From Allobaculum stercoricanis DSM 13633 (lineage in GTDB: Bacteria > Bacillota_I > Bacilli_A > Erysipelotrichales > Erysipelotrichaceae), in NCBI RefSeq assembly GCF_000384195.1, contig NZ_KB913034.1, positions 1,920,213 through 1,984,212 on the forward strand: DNA of 64,000 bases, read 5' to 3'. Of the stretch, positions 1-8,348 are shown piece by piece. Within the stretch, counting starts at the first letter, position 1; each line of letters opens with the position of its first letter. The notes under the pieces are model-generated. The model worked only from the letters and a program-made list of their open reading frames with translations, made no database searches and had not been told where the DNA came from. The position numbers and the translations under genes were made by a program.

Positions 1-937
1 TGGCCAACAACATTTCCAATAACAAGTTATGCGCATGCGCAGCCGGAACGCTACCCATTTCTTGCGATAACATTTGATAGTATTGCGGACCACCGCCGAT
101 TAAAGGTTTATCGATAATGCCTTGCAATGTCGTACGCCAAATGCTGATGCGCGCATAAATCGAATCCATATGGGTCAATCGTGGCATTAATTCAGGATGT
201 GTCAATAAAGTGACAATTCCTACCGTTTCCGATCCAAGTGTGAATGCTAATAATTTCTTTTTATTTAAAATCATGAAGAAAATTGGGAAAATCACCAATA
301 AATCAACAAAGGCTGAACGGCATCCTGTCATAAACAAAGCCATTAAATTCGTTAAAAAGACGATGGACCAGCCAAATTTTTTACGATGGTTTTCTTCTTT
401 AAAGAAAAAATAAGTCGTCACAATCAAAAAGAAGATGATCATTGTCGCATATAAATTCGGATTGAAATACGTCAGACTTATTCGCGATTGTGGGGGCATC
501 TCGACTAAACTTTGCATAAACGTCAAACCATTACGGTTTGCTAATAATCCAAATTCAATGATGGCTAAAATGGCCGCAAACAATGAATACTTTCCTGTTT
601 GTTTGAGCATGCCTTCAAACGTTTCAGGATTGAGTTTGGAGAGGATCATCGCCACAAATAAAACGATGGCTAATGTTCCAATCGCATTGATCAAACCGAT
701 CAAGTTCTCACTAAATAACGAAGAGATAACTTGTAAAAGTCCAAATGCCAGCAACAAACTGATATGCGGTGTGCGATGGATAATATTGTTCATTTTCCCT
801 TGATAAGCCCAAACAACGAGACACAAAAGGATCAATGCCATTGTCCATTCGAAAGGTAAAAACAACAGCAATGGTGTGCCATAAATGAGTAAGTTTTGCG
901 TTGGCCAATCAAAGATTGATGTGTTCTCTTTTTTCAT
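1..937 (-). CDS. O-antigen ligase-like polytopic membrane protein (3' part cut by window edge)
   Basis: The reading frame is open from ATG 937 to the window edge (312 codons, no stop), so the C-terminus is missing. The product is very hydrophobic with many predicted membrane segments. Near the visible end (about residues 278-312) it has the pattern PLIGGGP followed by AHAHNLLLE, which resembles the Wzy_C/O-antigen ligase signature: a Gly-rich turn, then a loop ending in HN before the next helix. Such proteins polymerise or ligate surface glycans at the outer face of the membrane. No Shine-Dalgarno precedes the ATG. The substrate cannot be told. An alternative is another WaaL/RfaL-type transporter-like glycan polymerase. 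Confidence 0.72.
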   Translation of the reverse strand, partial: MKKENTSIFDWPTQNLLIYGTPLLLFLPFEWTMALILLCLVVWAYQGKMNNIIHRTPHISLLLAFGLLQVISSLFSENLIGLINAIGTLAIVLFVAMILSKLNPETFEGMLKQTGKYSLFAAILAIIEFGLLANRNGLTFMQSLVEMPPQSRISLTYFNPNLYATMIIFFLIVTTYFFFKEENHRKKFGWSIVFLTNLMALFMTGCRSAFVDLLVIFPIFFMILNKKKLLAFTLGSETVGIVTLLTHPELMPRLTHMDSIYARISIWRTTLQGIIDKPLIGGGPQYYQMLSQEMGSVPAAHAHNLLLEMLLA

Positions 938-943
938 ACTCAA

Positions 944-1029
944 TTACATTAATACTTTAAAATTGGAAAGGGGAAATATGTGCAATATGTAAGATTAATG
1001 TAAAATGTTTCCGTTTTCATATACATTAA
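944..1029. promoter_or_regulatory. TACATTAA repeats upstream of the ligase gene
   Basis: The 10-mer TTACATTAAT (944-953) recurs inverted as ATTAATGTAA (994-1003), and TACATTAA occurs again at 1022-1029. The repeats lie just upstream of the minus-strand start at 937, where a regulator could bind. The rest of the 938-1160 gap holds nothing else I recognise. Confidence 0.3.
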
Positions 1030-1161
1030 AATCTAATCGTTTACAAAGACAAATCAAAACCAGAAATAATGATGAATTTCCTTTTATTTATCGCTTTCCC
1101 TCCGTTTACAAATATGCTGATCTTCTCTCTTTCCTTCCCCACTTTTCAAGCGTTTGAAACA

Positions 1162-1223
1162 ATAAAAAAATCCCTTTTCGTCATCACTCGTTTTATGCTT
1201 TCGAGTGACTACAAAAAGGGATT
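1162..1223 (-). terminator. Intrinsic terminator after the serine hydrolase gene
   Basis: Arms AATCCCTTTT (1169-1178) and AAAAGGGATT (1214-1223), with an inner CACTCG/CGAGTG pairing (1185-1190/1202-1207), are followed on the minus strand by a run of seven T. It lies downstream of the gene ending at 1264. Confidence 0.85.
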
Positions 1224-1263
1224 CCATTCACATCTATTGGCTCGTATTTTCCTTGTTCACAAA

Positions 1264-2652
1264 CTATCTTAAGTTGTCATCCACAGAAGGTTCTCCCCCT
1301 TCAGAAAGTGAGGGAGTTGTGGGTTGTGGTGCCGTTTGAGAACTCGCATTTGTCGATGAGCTGGTTGCTTGGTTTGGTTCTTCGTCATAAAGCTCTTCTT
1401 GAATCGCTTCGTTCATCTTTTTGATTTCTTCTGGCGTCATTTCTGGAAGCTTTTGACCTTTTGGCCCATCGCGATACAAAATCACGTCATATGGTGTCGA
1501 CATTTGCGCATTCAAACTTGAGTATTGGCTTAAATCCATTCCGTCATAGAAACCAGAAGCATATCGGTTTTGGAAGTAGTTATAAACGAGTTCACCAAGA
1601 TCCGCTAAAATATCCATTCCATCTTTTTTCGAAATATCAGTATAGATGGATAATGTGTAAGGCGTCATTCCATTATAAATACCCACCGCATTGCGCACAG
1701 CGTTGATATTTCCAATTTTCTGAATGTACGTATATTTCATCGTTCGATTCAAAAATGTATCCGGTGCTGTATATTGAAGCCAATACTTCAAATCGTTATA
1801 CGTTCCCGGTGTAAAGTAGATGTGATTTAACAATCGCATCATATAATCCGCATTGATCGAGTTACTTGTTTCTTCAAAGAAACTTTTGGCTTGGGGTACA
1901 TCGGAATACTTTGCAACGATTTCTTTAAATTCTTGATATCCACCCATATGGCTATACAACATATGGCCGGCGATATTATCCGAATACAACAGTGCTGCTT
2001 CTAATAATTCATCGATTGGAATTTTATCGCCAACTTTATATTTACGATGAATTGGCTGATTTAAGTTCTCATCATCTTCGTCTTCGCGCATCTCTTCGGT
2101 ATATTCCAACTGATCAGAAGGATTGATACGCCCAGCCGCGATTTCTTCATAGTAATACACACATACGGGCAATTTATAAGTGGAAGCGGCGGTGAAGTTT
2201 TTCCGTGAGTTATCCGATTCAGCAACTTCTAATGTCACCAAATCTTGGATCGCCCAAGAAACTTTCGATTTATCGTAATGATGTGAAGTTAAATACTCAT
2301 CGATTTGGGCTTCTAAGTCTGCTAATGAGTTTGGCTGTTTCACAACGGATAACGACAGGTTATTTTTAAAATTTGTCAGGCTAAATTCAGTCATACCTGT
2401 GCCATTTGCTGGATTGGCACTGGGTACTTCTGTCGTTTGGCTAGAGACAGTTGCATCTGGCGTCGTATCTTTTTTAGGACGCACAAAAATAGCGCGAATC
2501 GCAAAGATGAATGAGATTAAAATGGCCAATGCAGCAACGACAAGAATGCCGACGCGCACCGGATCATATCTTTTTTTTCTTCGTCTTTTATTCGAGCTAG
2601 ATGAATTGTTTTGTGTTTTGTTCATTTGGGACTTCTTCTTCGATTCAGGCAT
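1264..2652 (-). CDS. Membrane-anchored beta-lactamase-fold serine hydrolase
   Basis: 462 residues. A basic, Ser/Asn-rich cytoplasmic N-terminus is followed by one membrane segment (about 33-56), a low-complexity linker and a class A beta-lactamase/transpeptidase-like domain. Visible active-site motifs are S157-T-Y-K160 (SxxK) and S224-D-N226 (SDN). The usual KTG is replaced by a QKIG stretch near residue 335. The C-terminus (about 420-462) is low-complexity Ser/Thr/Pro/Gln. The family includes true beta-lactamases and D,D-peptidase-like hydrolases; anchoring and altered KTG make a cell-wall role or a non-hydrolytic variant more likely than resistance. Monocistronic, with its own promoter and terminator; the ATG sits directly after the -10 and lacks an SD. 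Confidence 0.78.
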   Translation of the reverse strand: MPESKKKSQMNKTQNNSSSSNKRRRKKRYDPVRVGILVVAALAILISFIFAIRAIFVRPKKDTTPDATVSSQTTEVPSANPANGTGMTEFSLTNFKNNLSLSVVKQPNSLADLEAQIDEYLTSHHYDKSKVSWAIQDLVTLEVAESDNSRKNFTAASTYKLPVCVYYYEEIAAGRINPSDQLEYTEEMREDEDDENLNQPIHRKYKVGDKIPIDELLEAALLYSDNIAGHMLYSHMGGYQEFKEIVAKYSDVPQAKSFFEETSNSINADYMMRLLNHIYFTPGTYNDLKYWLQYTAPDTFLNRTMKYTYIQKIGNINAVRNAVGIYNGMTPYTLSIYTDISKKDGMDILADLGELVYNYFQNRYASGFYDGMDLSQYSSLNAQMSTPYDVILYRDGPKGQKLPEMTPEEIKKMNEAIQEELYDEEPNQATSSSTNASSQTAPQPTTPSLSEGGEPSVDDNLR

Positions 2653-2659
2653 ACTTTAT

Positions 2660-2688
2660 ATAATAGAAGAAATTATGTCAGACTTCAA
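2660..2688 (-). promoter_or_regulatory. Promoter of the serine hydrolase gene, leaderless arrangement
   Basis: On the minus strand TTGAAG (2683-2688), a 17-bp spacer and TATTAT (2660-2665) are followed after only 7 nt by the ATG at 2652. Transcription would start at or next to the start codon, and no SD is present. Confidence 0.6.
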
Positions 2689-3020
2689 TTTTTCTTATCC
2701 TTTTTTACGATATGTATGCAATTTAATCAAGTATATAAAATTCAGATCCATCCTATTCCTTTCTCCATCATTACCTTGCAATGATTCAAGTGATTGACCC
2801 GCTCTTTTATGCCTCTTATTTCCTATTATTCCCCTTTAAATTTAAATATCACGCCCACTAAACATATGCCAAATTCACCTTACTCTCCATAAAAAAGACT
2901 TTTCTAAGTACTTCAAAACCTCTTTTGCGATTAGCGTTTTTTCACTTATACACGCTTACTGATATATGATCGCAAATAAAATTCAAAGTATATCTGATAA
3001 AAGTTGTTTTGTTCTTAATT

Positions 3021-3085
3021 TTATCAGTTATAACTGATAAATCGACTGTTATTAGATATTCTTTCAGTTATAACTGATCTATACT
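3021..3085 (+). promoter_or_regulatory. Two palindromic operators upstream of the AAA ATPase
   Basis: A 20-bp perfect palindrome TTATCAGTTATAACTGATAA (3021-3040) is repeated as its 14-bp core TCAGTTATAACTGA (3064-3077), centre to centre 40 bp. A -10-like TATACT (3080-3085) follows the second copy, so a bound dimer would block the promoter. The remainder of 2653-3020 is AT-rich; half-site-like CTGATA elements are visible near 2959 and 2994, nothing else. Confidence 0.65.
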
Positions 3086-3118
3086 ATAGATAGCCACGAA
3101 AAAAGGAGGGGTAATCTC

Positions 3119-4333
3119 ATGATCAAACGTGAAATGTACATGCGCCGTATCCGCCCGTTTATTGGTTTGGATCTTATAAAGGTCATGACTGGGATTCGCC
3201 GCTGCGGAAAATCAGTCATGTTGGAGTTGATTAAGCAAGAACTCTTGCAGTCTGGCGTCAGTCCGTCTCAATTGATCTCGATCAATTTTGAAGATATGCG
3301 ATATTCCCACCTGCAAACTGCTAAAGCTTTACATGATGAAATCCTTCAAAGAGCTTCCGCTATAGATGGCAAAGTGTATCTATTTTTCGATGAAATTCAG
3401 GAAGTCAAGGATTGGGAGAAGTGTGTTAACTCATTTCGCGTCGCGCTCGATTGTGATATCTACATCACTGGTTCCAATGCCAAATTACTGTCCGGCGAGC
3501 TTGCGACCTATTTAGGGGGACGATATGTGGAGTTTGTGATCTATCCTTTCTCTTTTGCAGAATTTATCGAACTGTATCAGCTAATTGCACCAGAGGAGTC
3601 GATTCAGAAGATTTTTCAAAAGTACCTTCTAACTGGCGGTATGCCTTATCTTTCGAATCTTGGCTATGCAGATGAGCCCTCTAAGTTATACCTTAATGAC
3701 CTTTTCAATTCCGTCCAACTTAAGGATATTGTAAAAAGAAACAAGGTCCGTGATGTTGATTTACTAGAGCGTATTATTGCCTATGTCCTGGCCAATATTG
3801 GCAACACATTTTCTGCATCTTCTCTCGCAAAATTTCTCAAAAGCGAGCAGCGAACTGTGGCTCCAGAAACAATTTTGAACTACATCAAATATTGCTGCGA
3901 CGCTTATTTGTTTTACCAAGTAAAACGTGAAGATTTACAGGGCAAACAAATCCTGACCTCGAATGAAAAATACTACATTGCGGATCATGGGATCCGTGAA
4001 GCTGTCTATGGTGGTAATGCACGTGACATCAATTTAATTCTCGAAAATATCGTTTTTCTTGAACTGCTCCGCAGAGGCTACCAAGTCACAGTTGGAAAAA
4101 TAAGGGATAAAGAGATCGACTTTGTCTGTCATAAACGCTCTGAAAAGCTTTATATTCAAGTTGCTTACCTTCTTGCTTCACCTGAAACTATAGCTCGTGA
4201 ATTCGGAGTCTATGATCACATTCAAGACAACTTCCCTAAGTATGTCGTTTCTCTAGATGAATTTGACATGAGCCAAAATGGGATTAAGCATCTAAATATC
4301 CGCGATTTTCTTTTGATGGAAAAGTGGGATTAA
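3119..4333 (+). CDS. AAA_14/DUF4143 ATPase
   Basis: 404 residues. Walker A is G25-IRRCGKS32 and Walker B ends in D91-E92 (LFFDEIQE), followed by the ITGSNA sensor-like stretch, as in the AAA_14 family. The C-terminal third is DUF4143-like with a PD-(D/E)XK-type trace (E-I-D, then Q-V-A, about residues 337-355). These orphan ATPases are common and scattered in gut bacteria and their biological role is unknown. A strong AAAGGAGGGG lies before the ATG. It is monocistronic, flanked by palindromic operators upstream and a terminator downstream, which suggests a self-contained accessory gene, perhaps horizontally acquired. Confidence 0.85.
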   Translation: MIKREMYMRRIRPFIGLDLIKVMTGIRRCGKSVMLELIKQELLQSGVSPSQLISINFEDMRYSHLQTAKALHDEILQRASAIDGKVYLFFDEIQEVKDWEKCVNSFRVALDCDIYITGSNAKLLSGELATYLGGRYVEFVIYPFSFAEFIELYQLIAPEESIQKIFQKYLLTGGMPYLSNLGYADEPSKLYLNDLFNSVQLKDIVKRNKVRDVDLLERIIAYVLANIGNTFSASSLAKFLKSEQRTVAPETILNYIKYCCDAYLFYQVKREDLQGKQILTSNEKYYIADHGIREAVYGGNARDINLILENIVFLELLRRGYQVTVGKIRDKEIDFVCHKRSEKLYIQVAYLLASPETIAREFGVYDHIQDNFPKYVVSLDEFDMSQNGIKHLNIRDFLLMEKWD

Positions 4334-4351
4334 AACATATATATAACGTAA

Positions 4352-4381
4352 AAAACTGCCTCGTCATCACGGGGCAGTTTT
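4352..4381 (+). terminator. Terminator after the ATPase gene
   Basis: AAAACTGCC (4352-4360) pairs with GGCAGTTTT (4373-4381), 19 nt after the stop. Confidence 0.75.
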
Positions 4382-4420
4382 CAGTATTCATGCTTATCAC
4401 TATATATCTCTTATATTGAA

Positions 4421-4489
4421 GAGCCATACACTTAACTAGAAGAGTTGAAGGAGGACTTATTTGGGTTGTTAAGCAGATGTGTATGGCTC
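4421..4489 (-). other. Long stem-loop at the 3' end of the uronate operon
   Basis: GAGCCATACAC (4421-4431) and GTGTATGGCTC (4479-4489) form an 11-bp perfect stem around a 47-nt loop. It lies 3' of the dhuI stop (4506), but the minus-strand exit has no T-run. It may be a 3'-end stabilising structure or a weak terminator. Confidence 0.45.
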
Positions 4490-4505
4490 AATCAATCTTT
4501 ATTGA

Positions 4506-5147
4506 TTACGCATTTAAAACGTCTTTTAAATACGCAGCAATTTCTTCATCTTGGCAATCTTTGAAGAAATTTTCTTTGAATTCTGGATAGTCAATTGTGG
4601 ATTTTAAGAAGTCTTGGTCGATTTCTTTTAAAATTTTGATTAATGGTTGATGAGTTACAGTTTTAACCTGGTCTAAGATTTTTTTGTTTCTTTGTTCTGG
4701 GATAACTCTTTCTTTTGGATATCCACCGCCGAATGGTTCGGAGAATAATTTTTCGAATGTGTAATCTAAGTTGATTTCAGCACCCCAACCAAAACCTTGA
4801 GCAAATGGCATTGCGATGCAATTTCCATCGTTTACTTGACCAAATAAATAAGCATCATTTGGGTTAGTGATGTGTCCGCAAAGTACGTTAGGGAAGGAGT
4901 TGCAAGCGAGCATTGCCCCTTGGCCAGTTCCGCATCCTGTAACAACGAAATCAACCGCTTTAGTTGTTAATAAGATAGAAGCGAGTAAACCGTTTTGAAC
5001 ATAAGTTAATTGGTGTTCGTCTTCAGCACCAAACATTCCGTAGTTCACAACAGTGTGACCAGCTTTTTCTGCTTCTTTATTTAAAGAGTTGAAGATGATG
5101 CTGTTTTTTGCTGCTTGGGAGTTTTCATTAATTAATGCAATTTTCAT
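4506..5147 (-). CDS. dhuI: RpiB/LacAB-family sugar isomerase, DhuI-like (5-keto-4-deoxyuronate isomerase)
   Basis: 213 residues, starting MKIALINEN. The stretch VVTGCGTGQGAMLACN (about 88-103) is the RpiB/LacA/LacB active-site loop. In streptococcal hyaluronan clusters an RpiB-family protein, DhuI, replaces KduI and isomerises 4-deoxy-L-threo-5-hexosulose uronate to 2,5-diketo-3-deoxygluconate. The assignment here rests on the same neighbours: an SDR (33 bp upstream), KDG kinase and aldolase. A ribose- or galactose-phosphate isomerase is unlikely in this context. It is the last gene of the leftward operon. Confidence 0.82.
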   Translation of the reverse strand: MKIALINENSQAAKNSIIFNSLNKEAEKAGHTVVNYGMFGAEDEHQLTYVQNGLLASILLTTKAVDFVVTGCGTGQGAMLACNSFPNVLCGHITNPNDAYLFGQVNDGNCIAMPFAQGFGWGAEINLDYTFEKLFSEPFGGGYPKERVIPEQRNKKILDQVKTVTHQPLIKILKEIDQDFLKSTIDYPEFKENFFKDCQDEEIAAYLKDVLNA

Positions 5148-5180
5148 ATTAAAACCTCTCTATTATTCTTTATTTATAAA

Positions 5181-5984
5181 TTATTGTGGTTGTTTACCGA
5201 TGTATGCCAAGATACCACCATCTACATAAAGCACGTGGCCATTGACAAAGTTAGAAGCATCACTTGCCAAGAACACAGCTGGACCCATTAAGTCTGCTGC
5301 TTCACCCCAACGAGCTGCTGGTGTTTTTGCGATAATAAATTGGTCAAATGGATGACGAGAACCATCAGCCTGTCTTTCACGTAATGGTGCAGTCTGAGGA
5401 GTAGCGATGTATCCTGGGCCAATTCCGTTACATTGGATATTGTATTCACCATATTCGCTGGCAATGTTTTTCGTTAACATTTTTAAGCCACCTTTTGCTG
5501 CTGCATAGGCACTTACTGTTTCACGTCCAAGTTCACTCATCATTGAGCAGATGTTGATGATTTTTCCGTGACCTTTTTTGATCATTCCAGGAATGACTGC
5601 TTTAGACACGATGAATGGACCATTTAAGTCAATGTCGATCACTTGTCTGAAGTCTTTTGCGCTCATTTCTAACATTGGAATACGTTTGATAATTCCAGCG
5701 TTGTTAACCAAAATATCAACTGTTCCAACTTCTTCTTCGATTTTTTTCACAGTTGCTTGAACTGCATCTTCATCAGTTACGTCGCAAACATAACCGTGTG
5801 CTTCGATACCAGCTTCTTTGTAAGCTTCAAGACCACGATTGACTAAATCTTGGTTAATATCGTTGAAGACGATTTTTGCACCAGCGCTTGCGAATGCAGA
5901 AGCGATCGCAAAACCGATTCCATAAGAAGCTCCAGTTACGAAAGCAACTTTTCCATTTAATTGGAAGTTATTCATATCAAACAT
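5181..5984 (-). CDS. dhuD: SDR oxidoreductase, DhuD-like (2-keto-3-deoxygluconate-forming)
   Basis: 267 residues with the classical short-chain dehydrogenase set: TGASYGIG (17-24), NNAG (94-97) and catalytic S147-Y160-xxx-K164. The nearest annotated families are gluconate 5-dehydrogenase and KduD. In GAG operons this SDR (DhuD) reduces 2,5-diketo-3-deoxygluconate to KDG, the step between DhuI and KdgK, both present here. The start is supported by AAGGAG 8 nt before ATG. It sits 15 bp after kdgK in the same operon. Cofactor preference is not evident to me. Confidence 0.85.
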   Translation of the reverse strand: MFDMNNFQLNGKVAFVTGASYGIGFAIASAFASAGAKIVFNDINQDLVNRGLEAYKEAGIEAHGYVCDVTDEDAVQATVKKIEEEVGTVDILVNNAGIIKRIPMLEMSAKDFRQVIDIDLNGPFIVSKAVIPGMIKKGHGKIINICSMMSELGRETVSAYAAAKGGLKMLTKNIASEYGEYNIQCNGIGPGYIATPQTAPLRERQADGSRHPFDQFIIAKTPAARWGEAADLMGPAVFLASDASNFVNGHVLYVDGGILAYIGKQPQ

Positions 5985-5999
5985 TTTCGATTCTCCTTT

Positions 6000-7019
6000 T
6001 TATCTTTGAACACGGCCGCTGGCATCGCCATTAGCCAATGCTTCTACTTCTTCTGTGCTTACTAAGTTGAAATCCCCATTGATCGTATGTTTTAAAGCAC
6101 TTGCGGCAACCGCAAACTCTAAAGCTTCGCCCATAGTATCTTTTGTTAATAAGCCATGAATTAATCCACCAGAGAAACTATCCCCACCGCCAACACGGTC
6201 GATAATTGGATTAATTTCATAACGTTTTGATTCATAGAATTCTTTTCCGTCATAAATTAATGCTTTCCAACCGTTGTAAGTTGCACTGTAGGATTCTCGT
6301 AATGTGGAACATACAATTTCAAAACCGAATTCTTCTTTCATCTGTTTGAAGATTTCGTAATAACCAGATGCGTTTGTTTCACCTTGTTCAACATTTGCTT
6401 TTGGTTCAAAGCCAAGGCAAAGTTTTGCATCTTCTTCGTTACCAATGCAGACATCTACGTATTGCATTAACTGTTTCATCACCGCTTGGGCCTGTTCTGG
6501 TGTCCAAAGTTTTTTACGATAGTTCAAATCGCAAGATACTTTTACGCCATGTTTTTTGGCCGCTTTACAAGCTGCTTCTGTTAATTTTGCTGCTTCAGCG
6601 CTCAATGCTGGCGTAATCCCGGAGAAATGGAACCAGTCTGCACCTGCCATGATGGCATCAAAATCAAATTCATCGGCAGTTGCTTTAGCAATTGCGCTAT
6701 CTGCACGGTCATAAATGACTTTAGATGGACGCATAGATGCGCCAGTTTCTAAATAGTAGATTCCGACACGATCGCCACCGCGCAAAATATAGTCAGTGTG
6801 AACACCATACTTACGTAAGGCATTTACTGCGCTTTGACCAATTTCATGAGTTGGCAGTTTGCTGACAAAGTAAGCATCATGTCCATAGTTTGCTAATGAA
6901 ACGGCAACATTTGCTTCTCCACCACCGTAAACAACATCAAAGCTGTCACTTTGCACGAAACGTGTATTTCCTGGTGTGGAAAGGCGTAACATAATTTCGC
7001 CAAGAGTAATAATTTTCAT
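6000..7019 (-). CDS. kdgK: 2-keto-3-deoxygluconate kinase (PfkB family)
   Basis: 339 residues. PfkB signatures are visible: the substrate loop VYGGGEANVAVSLANYG near residue 30, and the anion-hole/catalytic motif RVGGGDSFSGG about residue 275-285, with Asp as general base. It phosphorylates KDG to KDPG, the substrate of the next enzyme. It begins 1 bp after the eda stop, so the two are probably translationally coupled. Gene order eda-kdgK-SDR-isomerase matches streptococcal GAG clusters, as I recall them. Confidence 0.93.
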   Translation of the reverse strand: MKIITLGEIMLRLSTPGNTRFVQSDSFDVVYGGGEANVAVSLANYGHDAYFVSKLPTHEIGQSAVNALRKYGVHTDYILRGGDRVGIYYLETGASMRPSKVIYDRADSAIAKATADEFDFDAIMAGADWFHFSGITPALSAEAAKLTEAACKAAKKHGVKVSCDLNYRKKLWTPEQAQAVMKQLMQYVDVCIGNEEDAKLCLGFEPKANVEQGETNASGYYEIFKQMKEEFGFEIVCSTLRESYSATYNGWKALIYDGKEFYESKRYEINPIIDRVGGGDSFSGGLIHGLLTKDTMGEALEFAVAASALKHTINGDFNLVSTEEVEALANGDASGRVQR

Positions 7020-7020
7020 C

Positions 7021-8004
7021 TTAGACCTCCATCTTTACGTCTGGATTAATCAAATGAATGCCAAATCCAGCGACTTCTTTATCGAGATAAACGAAATTGA
7101 TGAGGTGTGTTTTTTTGTTGCGAGTGATTGTTTCCTCGATTCCGTGAACACCGATTTTTTCTAAGTGATAAAGAGCGCGTTCAGGATATGGTGTGTAAAT
7201 TCCAATATGTCCATGTTTACCACGGCCAGGTTGATTTAAAAGTTCAAAGCCAACACCAGCGAAGTGGGATTTTGGTTTAGGATAATAAGTGAAGTTAAAC
7301 ATGTTGCATAACGCATCCGCAGTCTGTTTTGCTTCTTCGCATGAATCGTGATTGATTCCAATATGAATCAATTTATAATCCAACATCGTTTTCACTGCTT
7401 TTTTAGCGAGCGCTTCAATGCCTTCCCAATCTTTTGCTTGAACAAGATTATCTGGCAACATAAAGCTTCCACCAATTGCAAGTACAGAAGGTAAAGCCAA
7501 ATAGTCATGCATGTTGTTTAAGCCAATTCCACCAGTTGGTAAGAATTTAACGTGTTGATAAGGTGCGCTGAGATCTTTGATCTTTTTCGCTCCTCCGCTA
7601 CTTTCTGCTGGGAAGAACTTCACTGTAGTCAATCCATAGCTCAGTGCTGTTTCCAGCTCACTTGCACTGGAAATTCCAGGTAAAACAGGAACGTCATGTT
7701 CTACACACCATTTCACAACTTCATGATTGAAACCTGGAGTCACAATATAAGAGGCTCCCGCTTCTACTGCACGTTTTGCTTGATCGACGGACAATACAGT
7801 CCCTGCACCAAGTAACATGTCTGGAAGTTGTTTATGAATTTCAGAAATTGCATATTCTGCATGTTCACTTCTGAAGGTGATTTCTGCAGTATCGATGCCA
7901 CCTTTATACAAAGCGTTAGCTAAAGGAAGAGCATCTTCTGCGTTCGTGATCTTAACGACTGGAACAAGGCCAATCTTTGAGATTCGTTCAATACAATTGC
8001 TCAT
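7021..8004 (-). CDS. eda: KDPG aldolase fused to a VOC-like C-terminal domain
   Basis: 327 residues from ATG 8004. A longer frame reaches 8154, but the added 50 residues are not family-like and cross the operator and transcription start; AGCAGG precedes 8004. Residues 1-205 are Eda: E41/R45 (AEITFRS) and Schiff-base K129 in KFFPAE. Residues about 210-327 form a second domain with HIGIN at its start, GHIGIYTPYPERALYHLEKIGV-type spacing, and a terminal strand; this looks like a glyoxalase/VOC half-domain. Normal Eda is about 210 residues. Eda cleaves KDPG to pyruvate and glyceraldehyde-3-phosphate. The role of the extra domain is unknown. First gene of the leftward operon. Confidence 0.9.
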   Translation of the reverse strand: MSNCIERISKIGLVPVVKITNAEDALPLANALYKGGIDTAEITFRSEHAEYAISEIHKQLPDMLLGAGTVLSVDQAKRAVEAGASYIVTPGFNHEVVKWCVEHDVPVLPGISSASELETALSYGLTTVKFFPAESSGGAKKIKDLSAPYQHVKFLPTGGIGLNNMHDYLALPSVLAIGGSFMLPDNLVQAKDWEGIEALAKKAVKTMLDYKLIHIGINHDSCEEAKQTADALCNMFNFTYYPKPKSHFAGVGFELLNQPGRGKHGHIGIYTPYPERALYHLEKIGVHGIEETITRNKKTHLINFVYLDKEVAGFGIHLINPDVKMEV

Positions 8005-8140
8005 AGAAACCTGCTTTCTAGTTGCATATAGGGATAATAGATACGCGTGTATGCATGCGTGTATATACAGACTTATGTATTTACACACGTTTATCCCCGA
8101 TGCGGGTGTCTGGTGAAAACAGCTTGCTCTACGAGTCTTG

Positions 8141-8188
8141 GTAAACCAGTTCACTAACGACTTTATCTAGGTAAACCGGTTTTGTCAA
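8141..8188 (-). promoter_or_regulatory. Leftward GAG promoter with operators O1 and O2
   Basis: On the minus strand TTGACA (8183-8188), a 17-bp spacer and TAAAGT (8160-8165). O2, GTAAACCGGTTTTG (8171-8184), lies inside the spacer. O1, GTAAACCAGTTCAC (8141-8154), covers the expected transcription start. The pattern is a LacI-family operator with central CG. The roughly 150-nt leader to 8004 has a hairpin-like GT/CA-rich stretch (8040-8100). Confidence 0.82.
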
Positions 8189-8258
8189 TCAAGATTTAAA
8201 AATTTGAAAATTATTTTTGTTCTCATAAAAAACCCATAATTTTCTCAAATTTTTTCAT

Positions 8259-8322
8259 AAATACCGGTTGACACCCCATATCCTACCGAGTAACATGGTG
8301 ATTGTCTGGTGAACCGGTTTAC
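8259..8322 (+). promoter_or_regulatory. Rightward GAG promoter with operators O3 and O4
   Basis: TTGACA (8268-8273), a 17-bp spacer and TAACAT (8291-8296). O3, AAATACCGGTTGAC (8259-8272), overlaps the -35; O4, GTGAACCGGTTTAC (8309-8322), lies just past the expected start site near 8303. The sites mirror those of the leftward promoter, so the LacI-type regulator encoded at 13760 probably represses both arms. Confidence 0.82.
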
Positions 8323-8348
8323 TCTAATTGCTTTTTTGGAGGTTCCGA

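Noticed and set aside
435..803. Plus-strand 122-codon frame
   Set aside because: Antisense shadow of the O-antigen-ligase-like gene, which has consistent membrane-protein coding on the minus strand.
3119..4333. Toxin-antitoxin or defence module around the ATPase
   Set aside because: No partner gene in the same transcript; only the ATPase and its palindromes.
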